DNA from: Parathalassolituus penaei
GTDB lineage: Bacteria > Pseudomonadota > Gammaproteobacteria > Pseudomonadales > Oceanobacteraceae
Assembly (NCBI RefSeq): GCF_026626885.1
Contig: NZ_JAPNOA010000056.1
Location: 310,001 to 374,000 of the forward strand
Length of the DNA stretch: 64,000 nucleotides
Reading direction: 5' to 3'
This document shows, piece by piece, positions 10,352-16,111 of the stretch. Numbering within the stretch: position 1 is the first letter of the stretch; each line of letters begins with the position of its first letter. A program made the translations under genes and the position numbers. Below the pieces are notes generated by a model that worked only from the letters and a program-made list of their open reading frames with translations, was not told the origin of the DNA and made no database searches.

Positions 10352-10407
10352 GCGGGGCATTCCTGAGCGGGGCATTCCTGAGCGGGGCATTCCTGAGCGG
10401 GGGGGGG
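10338..10407. repeat. 15-bp tandem repeat x4 plus G9 tract at the copA stop
   Basis: The unit CGGGGCATTCCTGAG occurs four times in a row (10338-10397), followed by nine G residues (10399-10407). The first copy encodes the last residues and the TGA of copA. Later copies repeat the same in-frame stop. A slippage-prone tract. Confidence 0.9.
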
Positions 10408-10440
10408 AACAGCAGGCGTGAGCAGGGCAGGGCGAAGGTT

Positions 10441-10980
10441 TCAGCCCTGCCACACCTCGCTGGCAACCTCGATGCTGTGGTTTTCATCACCCAGCCACAG
10501 CAGGCCATCCTGAATCGTGGCCTGCAGTCTCATGGTACGCTGGTGCAATTGCTCCAGCTGGCTGACGGCCGCGGCGTCCAGGTTCACTACGCGCAAATTA
10601 TCGTGACGGGCACACTCGGATTTCACGCTGTCCCACCACAATGCCGCCGGGCGGCCGTGGTAACCGTAAATGATCACCTGTTTGGCCTTATTGCAGGCCT
10701 TGCGAATGCGTTTGTCATCGGGTTGGCCCAATTCAATCCAGAGTTCGATCTCGTCGGAGTAATTGCGCAGCCAAAGGTCAGGTTCGTCATCGGTACTTAG
10801 GCCGCGAGTAAACTCCAGACGCTCTTGGGCATTGAAGGCAAAGGCCAATAAACGCACCATGATACGCTCAGTCGTTTCTGACGGATGCTGAGCCAGCGTC
10901 AGGTTAAAAGTTTCATACACGTGGCGATCCATATCCGAAATCGCCAGCTCCGCCTTGCAGATAGTTGCTTTAAGGGCCAT
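10441..10980 (-). CDS. yaeQ: YaeQ family protein
   Basis: A 179-residue protein matching YaeQ along its whole length (start MALKATICKAELAISDMDRH, central LAFAFNAQERLEFTRGLS, DEPDLWL, WIELGQPDDKRIRKACNKA). YaeQ has a PD-(D/E)XK nuclease-like fold and has been linked to suppression of rfaH defects. Its biochemical role is still unclear. The gene is divergent from the XRE regulator at 11092, and their shared 110-bp gap contains a 27-bp dyad. Confidence 0.93.
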   Translation of the reverse strand: MALKATICKAELAISDMDRHVYETFNLTLAQHPSETTERIMVRLLAFAFNAQERLEFTRGLSTDDEPDLWLRNYSDEIELWIELGQPDDKRIRKACNKAKQVIIYGYHGRPAALWWDSVKSECARHDNLRVVNLDAAAVSQLEQLHQRTMRLQATIQDGLLWLGDENHSIEVASEVWQG

Positions 10981-11018
10981 GTTTTAAACGTCATCTAATG
11001 GCCCAGAGGCCGGAAGCC

Positions 11019-11045
11019 CGGCATTGTAGAACCACTACGATGCCG
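11019..11045. promoter_or_regulatory. 27-bp inverted repeat between yaeQ and XRE gene
   Basis: Arms CGGCATTGTAG and CTACGATGCCG pair at 10 of 11 positions across the 5-nt loop AACCA. It lies 47 bp upstream of the XRE gene start. Such a dyad is a plausible operator for the XRE protein, or an RNA hairpin in its leader. No direct evidence of binding. Confidence 0.5.
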
Positions 11046-11091
11046 ACGCGACCACCCATTTCATTAATGGAAGACCGAAAGGAAAATCGCC

Positions 11092-11376
11092 ATGAGCTAC
11101 CAGCAACTCAGTGTCAGTGCCCTGATCGCCGAAGTTGGGCATCGTGTTCGTGCCGCCCGGTTGGCCAAAAACCTCAGTCAGGAAGAACTGGCCCGCGCAT
11201 CCGCCGTCAGTCGTTCCACCATCAAACGCCTCGAATCCGGCGGCGACAGCATCAGCCTCGGCAACCTGCTGACCGTGCTGCAAGTGCTGGATCAGGTAAA
11301 CCCCTTTATTGAATCCCTGCCGGAACACAAAGGCGCCAAACAGCGGGCATCCAAACCGCGAAGTAGTGGGGCGTAG
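11092..11376 (+). CDS. XRE-family helix-turn-helix regulator
   Basis: A 94-residue protein with a single HTH_3 domain (IAEVGHRVRAARLAKNLSQ then EELARASAVSRSTIKRLES). The C-terminal tail is short, basic and probably disordered (KGAKQRASKPRSSGA). AAGGAAAA precedes the ATG. It is first of three genes in the same direction, followed by HNH nuclease (41 bp later) and helicase, and preceded by a 27-bp dyad. This layout fits a local repressor or activator controlling the cluster. HipB/antitoxin-like use is possible, but no toxin partner of known type is adjacent. Confidence 0.85.
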   Translation: MSYQQLSVSALIAEVGHRVRAARLAKNLSQEELARASAVSRSTIKRLESGGDSISLGNLLTVLQVLDQVNPFIESLPEHKGAKQRASKPRSSGA

Positions 11377-11417
11377 TAATTCCGGGAAACCTACCCGAAA
11401 CCACAAGGACGATAACA

Positions 11418-12176
11418 TTGGCCAAATCCAATGGTTGGACTCGCGAGCAGCTGCTCGTTGCATTTTATTTGTACTGCAAAATCCCATTTGGACGTTTTCA
11501 CAGCTCTAATCCAGAGTTGATTGAATACGCTTCCCACATCGGCAGGACGCCTTCAGCGTTGGCGATGAAGCTTTCCAATATCGCTAGTCTCGATCCTTCT
11601 TTTCGAGAAAGTGGGCGCAAAGGTTTAGAAGGTGCATCAATCGCCGACAAGGCGATGTGGCAGGAAATGTCGCAGGACTGGGATACCTTCGCGGAAGCAG
11701 TAAATCAGGCGCTTATCGGTTTCCAGTTGTCGTCATTTTTACCACCGGAGCCTCCACAACCCGACTTTACCGGTGAGAATCGCGAGGTACTGACTAAGGT
11801 TCGCGTTGGTCAATCGCTGTTTCGTGGTGCTGTGTTAAGTGCCTACGAAAACCGTTGTTGTATCAGTGGGTTAGCGATTCCAGAACTTTTGGTTGCCAGT
11901 CATATTAAGCCTTGGAGCGCCAGCCCGGAGAATCGGCGCAATCCGGCAAATGGTTTGTGCCTCTCAACCCTGCATGACAAGGCATTTGATCGTGGGTTGG
12001 TCTGTGTGAACGATGATTTCACTCTTAGAATCGCCAACCGCTGGCGTCATTGGGATGATCCGTTTTGGCAGTCAGCCGTGGTTGCGTACGAAGGCAAAGA
12101 GATTTACCTACCGAAGAAATTTCAGCCGGAGCGTGATTTGTTGGCGTATCACCGTGAAAAAGTATTTGTTGATTGA
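11418..12176 (+). CDS. HNH endonuclease (HNH_2 type) of an XRE-HNH-helicase cluster
   Basis: A 252-residue protein starting at TTG 11418 with AAGGA 8 bp upstream. The N-terminal about 90 residues (WTREQLLVAFYLYCKIPFG, IGRTPSALAMKLSN) look like the DNA-binding domain often attached to such nucleases. The C-terminal nuclease has RCCISG, SHIKPW (His162), NPANGLCLS (Asn178) and LHDKAFDRGL (His186), the arrangement of HNH_2 (PF13391) putative restriction endonucleases. It stands between the XRE gene and a large helicase with short gaps, suggesting one functional unit. No methyltransferase is adjacent, so a classical restriction-modification pair is unlikely. Confidence 0.85.
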   Translation: MAKSNGWTREQLLVAFYLYCKIPFGRFHSSNPELIEYASHIGRTPSALAMKLSNIASLDPSFRESGRKGLEGASIADKAMWQEMSQDWDTFAEAVNQALIGFQLSSFLPPEPPQPDFTGENREVLTKVRVGQSLFRGAVLSAYENRCCISGLAIPELLVASHIKPWSASPENRRNPANGLCLSTLHDKAFDRGLVCVNDDFTLRIANRWRHWDDPFWQSAVVAYEGKEIYLPKKFQPERDLLAYHREKVFVD

Positions 12177-12180
12177 TGAT

Positions 12181-12233
12181 GGCCAACGGGGTTCGTTGGG
12201 CATGATGTAACGTCGTTAAAGACGTGGTTTTTT
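12181..12233 (+). promoter_or_regulatory. Two short stem-loops and a T-run before the helicase gene
   Basis: The first hairpin at 12181-12201 pairs GGCCAACG with CGTTGGGC (one mismatch). The second pairs ACGTC (12210-12214) with GACGT (12221-12225) and is followed by six T residues (12228-12233), into which the proposed TTG start falls. This could attenuate transcription into the helicase gene or hide its start, but the second stem is only 5 bp. Confidence 0.35.
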
Positions 12234-15200
12234 GAGTAAGGGATTTGAGTTGAAGTCGTTAATTGTGGGTGGGGAAGGAGATGGATTGTGGTCGCATCTG
12301 CGTACGGTGTTGGCCACGGCAACCGAAGTGGATATTGCCGTCTCGTTTGTGATGGTCAGTGGGATAAACCTCATCTTTGATGACCTTAAAGCGGCGCTCG
12401 ATTCTGAACGTAAAGTACGGCTGCGTTTATTGACCAGTGATTATTTGCTGGTTACTCAGCCGCCAGCGTTAAGCAGTCTGTTGTTCTTGGTCGAAGCGGG
12501 TGCCGATGTTCGTATTTATCAATGCGAGCGACAAAGTTTTCACCTGAAGTCGTATTTGTTTATCCGGCGTGAGCACGATGTTGTGGTTTCGGCGGATGCT
12601 TTTGTTGGTTCGAGTAACATCAGTCGGCCTGCGTTGTTGGATGGTTTGGAGTGGAACTACCACATCGACTATCCGAATTCCCTTGATCTCTCCGCTAAGG
12701 CTCGAATCGAAGAAGTTCAAGCAGCGTTCGAGGGGTTATTTGCCGATGAGCGTGTTGTGGCGCTGACTCCGGAGTGGCTTGAGTCGTATAAGTCGCGTTG
12801 GTCAGCTGCCCAGACAGCTATCGTTAAAAATGAAGAAAAAGAGTTGGTCGTCGCGACGGTTAAACCTAACGAGATCGAAAAGCCAGAGCCACATCCTCAT
12901 CAAGATGAGGCACTACAGGCATTAGCGGCTACCCGTTTGCGCGGCTATCAGAAAGGTTTAGTCGTATTGGCGACAGGCCTTGGTAAAACCTATTTGGCGG
13001 CGTTTGATGCTGAACAAGTCGGAGCCAATCGTGTGCTGTTTATTGCCCATCGTGAGGAAATTCTGACTCAGGCTGAGCGTAGCTTTTTAGCCGTTTTAAG
13101 CCATAAGCGGATTGGTCGTTACAGCGGTACTCAGAAGGATCGAGATGCCGATCTGCTGTTTGCTTCTGTGCAAACGATTGGCCGTGCACAGCACTTGCAG
13201 CATTTCGCCCCCGATCACTTTGATTACATCGTGATCGACGAATTTCACCATGCCGCCGCCGGGCAATATCAAGCGTTGCTCAAGCATTTCAAACCCAAAT
13301 TTATGCTGGGATTGACCGCCACTCCAGACCGTTCTGATCGTCTCGATATTTTGCGTTTTTGCGATCAAAACTTGGTGTTTCGGTTCGACCTGTTTGATGG
13401 CATTCGAGCCAAAAAACTCTGCCCATTTCATTACTACGGCATTTTGGACACGGAGGTTGATTACGACCATATTCCTTGGCGCAACGGCCGCTTTGATCCC
13501 AACAAACTGGCGAATAAGTTGGCAACGGTTGGTCGCGCCAAGCATGTACTCAAGGAATGGCGTAGTCGCGGCAAGCTCAAAACCTTGGCTTTCTGTGTGT
13601 CGAAAAAGCACGCGGACTACATGGCAGATTATTTCCGCAAAGAGGGCATCAAAGCGGCCAGTGTTCATACCGATTCTGGGTTGAGTCGCTCGGAGGCGCT
13701 TGATCAGCTAAAAACGGGCGAATTAACGGTACTGTTCTCGGTGGATTTGTTTAACGAAGGCGTGGATTTGCCGTCGATTGATACCGTGATGATGCTGCGC
13801 CCGACGGAGTCGAGCGTGTTGTTTTTGCAGCAGCTTGGGCGTGGTTTACGAACGGCGGAAGGCAAGCCGTTTTTAACGGTTCTCGATTTTGTTGGTAATC
13901 ACCACAGCTTTAAAAATCGCCCTGGTTTGGTATTCGATTTTCCGAAAAAGCCAACGCAGGCCGATATGCTGGCCGCCATGCGGGAGCCCAATAAGTTTCT
14001 GCCTGAGGGGTGCTTTGCAAACTATGATCTCGAATTCATCGAGTTTGTTGCCTCCAAAGAATCCTCCGTGTTGGTGGAAAAATACTGGGAGCTGAAGACG
14101 CGGTATGAGCGGCGTCCAACCTTGCTGGAAATGTGGCGTTCAGGTGTTTCCATGAGCAGCTTGGGCAAGCAGTACGGCAGCTGGTGGGAATTTCTTGATC
14201 ACTTGGAAGAACTTCGAGACGAAGAACTCGCCGTTTTAGAGCCAGCCACTCAGTGGTTTCGCGATTTGACCGATGAGCCCAAGGCACTGGAACCGCTCAT
14301 GCAATTAAGTGCTTTGATGGAGTTTGGTATATCCGAAGCCGGTGTTGCTGAAAATAGAAGTGCAGCGGATGTGAAAGGCTGGCTGTCGGGGCAGAGTCAG
14401 TGGGTGGCGGCGTTGACGGATTCTGAGGCGACGTCTTATTCGGCAGAACGCTGGCAGACGTATCTGCGTCGGGCTGCCTTAACCACCTTGTTATCACCGA
14501 CGGCCAGTGGTGTTCCTCTGCTGGTGGAAGACGAAGGTCTGCTGTATTTGAACGTCGAAATTGCGTCTGAACTATGGGCGCAATTCCGGACGATGAGCAG
14601 CGATATTTTAGGCTGGCGCTTGGCAGTCAAAGCTCGCGAATTATTGCCTGAGCCTGAGCCAACTTTGCCGGTGATTACTGACAAATCCGAGCTTTTGTAC
14701 TTCCCACACATTCAAATGGCTTGCGGTCATTTCCGTAACGGTCATGCGGGTGATGAGCAGTTTGTCCGTACTCCGGAGTTTCTTAAGGGTACGAATCTGG
14801 ATCGGTTGTTTGTGGCCCGTGCAAAAGGCAACTCAATGAATGGTGGTAAGTCGCCTATCTACGATGGTGACTATCTGCTGTTTGAGTACATCACTCCGGA
14901 AACCGCCGGGAAAATCAGTGATCAAGTGGTCGCGATTGAGCGACAGGACGTATCCGGTGATGACCAATATTTGCTGCGTCGGGTGTTAAAGCAGCCTGAT
15001 GGTAGCTATCTGTTACGAGCGAATAATCCGGACTATGCGGACATGATTGCCACGGACGAAATGGTGACCTTTGCGCGCCTGAAGTCCAAGGTCGATCCAT
15101 TAAAAATGTTCGTTGGCCAAGCCTTTATGCGCGAGGAAATTCCGGCGTTATTTGGCGTTGAGTATCAGGCGGGGTCTTGGGCCAGCGGTTACGTGCCAAT

Positions 15201-15531
15201 CACGGGGACCAATAAACGGGTGATGCTGGTAACCATCAACTCGAATCGTGGTGGGCAGGATACCTACGCTAACTATTTTGTTGATCAGCATGTCTTTCAT
15301 TGGCAGTCGCAGAACTCCACAACGCCGGATTCAAAACGTGGGAAGGAAGTTACGACTCCGCGGGCGGTTGGCGTGAACATGTATTTGTTTGTACGTGAAA
15401 ACCGACTTCAGAAAAACGGCAAAGCGGCCCCGTTCGTGTTTTACGGCGAAGTGGATTACATCAGTCATTCTGGCAGTCAGCCAATTGATGTGAACTGGCG
15501 TTTGCTCGATACCACGTACAACGCTCAGTAA
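12232..15531 (+). CDS. PLD-nuclease / SF2 helicase / S24-like / DUF3427 fusion protein
   Basis: A 1099-residue multidomain protein. Residues 1-190: HKD-type phospholipase D nuclease half-site (His104-x-Lys106, then GSSN 126-129). About 225-580: superfamily II helicase with Walker A ATGLGKT (247-253), DEFHH box (336-340), LTATPDR, FSVDLFNEGVDLP and QQLGRGLR. About 640-800: regions I do not recognise. About 855-930: LexA/S24-like fold with KGNSM (Ser868) and LLRRVLK (914-920). About 970-1099: DUF3427-like end with FHWQSQNSTTPDSKRG. TTG 12232 is used; TTG 12250 with AAGGGA six bp upstream is an equally plausible start. Part of a cluster with XRE and HNH genes. Expected activity is ATP-driven DNA translocation with nuclease function; a defence role is inferred. 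Confidence 0.88.
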   Translation: MSKGFELKSLIVGGEGDGLWSHLRTVLATATEVDIAVSFVMVSGINLIFDDLKAALDSERKVRLRLLTSDYLLVTQPPALSSLLFLVEAGADVRIYQCERQSFHLKSYLFIRREHDVVVSADAFVGSSNISRPALLDGLEWNYHIDYPNSLDLSAKARIEEVQAAFEGLFADERVVALTPEWLESYKSRWSAAQTAIVKNEEKELVVATVKPNEIEKPEPHPHQDEALQALAATRLRGYQKGLVVLATGLGKTYLAAFDAEQVGANRVLFIAHREEILTQAERSFLAVLSHKRIGRYSGTQKDRDADLLFASVQTIGRAQHLQHFAPDHFDYIVIDEFHHAAAGQYQALLKHFKPKFMLGLTATPDRSDRLDILRFCDQNLVFRFDLFDGIRAKKLCPFHYYGILDTEVDYDHIPWRNGRFDPNKLANKLATVGRAKHVLKEWRSRGKLKTLAFCVSKKHADYMADYFRKEGIKAASVHTDSGLSRSEALDQLKTGELTVLFSVDLFNEGVDLPSIDTVMMLRPTESSVLFLQQLGRGLRTAEGKPFLTVLDFVGNHHSFKNRPGLVFDFPKKPTQADMLAAMREPNKFLPEGCFANYDLEFIEFVASKESSVLVEKYWELKTRYERRPTLLEMWRSGVSMSSLGKQYGSWWEFLDHLEELRDEELAVLEPATQWFRDLTDEPKALEPLMQLSALMEFGISEAGVAENRSAADVKGWLSGQSQWVAALTDSEATSYSAERWQTYLRRAALTTLLSPTASGVPLLVEDEGLLYLNVEIASELWAQFRTMSSDILGWRLAVKARELLPEPEPTLPVITDKSELLYFPHIQMACGHFRNGHAGDEQFVRTPEFLKGTNLDRLFVARAKGNSMNGGKSPIYDGDYLLFEYITPETAGKISDQVVAIERQDVSGDDQYLLRRVLKQPDGSYLLRANNPDYADMIATDEMVTFARLKSKVDPLKMFVGQAFMREEIPALFGVEYQAGSWASGYVPITGTNKRVMLVTINSNRGGQDTYANYFVDQHVFHWQSQNSTTPDSKRGKEVTTPRAVGVNMYLFVRENRLQKNGKAAPFVFYGEVDYISHSGSQPIDVNWRLLDTTYNAQ

Positions 15532-15561
15532 GCCGTTTCTGAAACCCACCGTTCCACCCTC

Positions 15562-15589
15562 AGGCCGCCGTTTGGCGGCCTTTGTTTTT
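15562..15589 (+). terminator. Rho-independent terminator after the helicase gene
   Basis: AGGCCGCC and GGCGGCCT form an 8-bp stem with a GTTT loop, followed by TTGTTTTT. It begins 31 bp after the helicase stop and closes the XRE-HNH-helicase unit before cueR. Confidence 0.9.
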
Positions 15590-15656
15590 GCGCTGCCGGT
15601 GTTTTCTGCGGATCATGGTTTTCTGTTTCTGATGGGTTGCGGGAGATTTTCAGGCT

Positions 15657-16079
15657 ATGAACATTGGTGCGGCGTCGGAGGCTTCGGGCATTTCGGCGAA
15701 GATGATCCGTTATTACGAGAGTATCGGGCTGATTACGCCTGCGGGGCGGTCGGCGTCGGGCTATCGGCGTTATTCCGAGCGTGATGTGCATACGTTGCGG
15801 TTTATCCGGCGGGCGCGGGATCTCGGTTTTTCAATGGAGCAGGTGGCCGATTTGCTGGCGTTGTGGGGCGATTCAGGGCGGCAGAGTCAGGATGTGAAGG
15901 CGTTGGCGCAGCAGCATATTGATGGTTTGCAGCAGCGTATTGGTGAGTTGCAGTCGATGGTGAATACCCTCAACCATCTGGTGTCGTGCTGTGCCGGTGA
16001 TCAGCGTCCGGACTGTCCGATTCTGGAGGATATGGCGGGCCTGGGGCGTTCGTGCTGTGAGGCGGGAGAGGGTGATTAA
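15657..16079 (+). CDS. cueR: MerR-family copper-responsive regulator CueR
   Basis: A 140-residue MerR-family activator. N-terminal winged helix (MNIGAASEASGISAKMIRYYE, GYRRYSERDVHTLRFI), dimerisation helix, and a metal loop with two Cys residues eight apart (CAGDQRPDC) as in CueR, plus a CC pair near the C-terminus. Members bind Cu(I), Ag(I) or Au(I) with zeptomolar-range sensitivity and activate promoters with 19-bp spacers. Two such promoters are found at 6519 and 7820. It is separated from those targets by the yaeQ/XRE/HNH/helicase segment, which is unusual because cueR often adjoins copA. It is convergent with the TonB receptor gene. Confidence 0.92.
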   Translation: MNIGAASEASGISAKMIRYYESIGLITPAGRSASGYRRYSERDVHTLRFIRRARDLGFSMEQVADLLALWGDSGRQSQDVKALAQQHIDGLQQRIGELQSMVNTLNHLVSCCAGDQRPDCPILEDMAGLGRSCCEAGEGD

Positions 16080-16103
16080 CACTGGCCGCCGGGGCGGCCA
16101 GTG
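16080..16103. terminator. Palindrome between convergent cueR and TonB receptor genes
   Basis: CACTGGCCGCC and GGCGGCCAGTG form a perfect 11-bp stem around GG, placed just after the cueR stop and 8 bp from the receptor stop. No T-run on either side. Probably a bidirectional termination or mRNA-stabilising hairpin. Confidence 0.6.
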
Positions 16104-16111
16104 GGCTGTGG

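Noticed and set aside
10441-11091. yaeQ and the XRE gene as a toxin-antitoxin pair
   Set aside because: They are divergent, yaeQ is a conserved non-TA family, and the XRE gene points toward the HNH-helicase cluster.
11418-15531. HNH plus helicase as a type I or III restriction-modification system
   Set aside because: No methyltransferase or specificity subunit motifs (NPPY, DPPY, FxGxG) were found in or next to the cluster.
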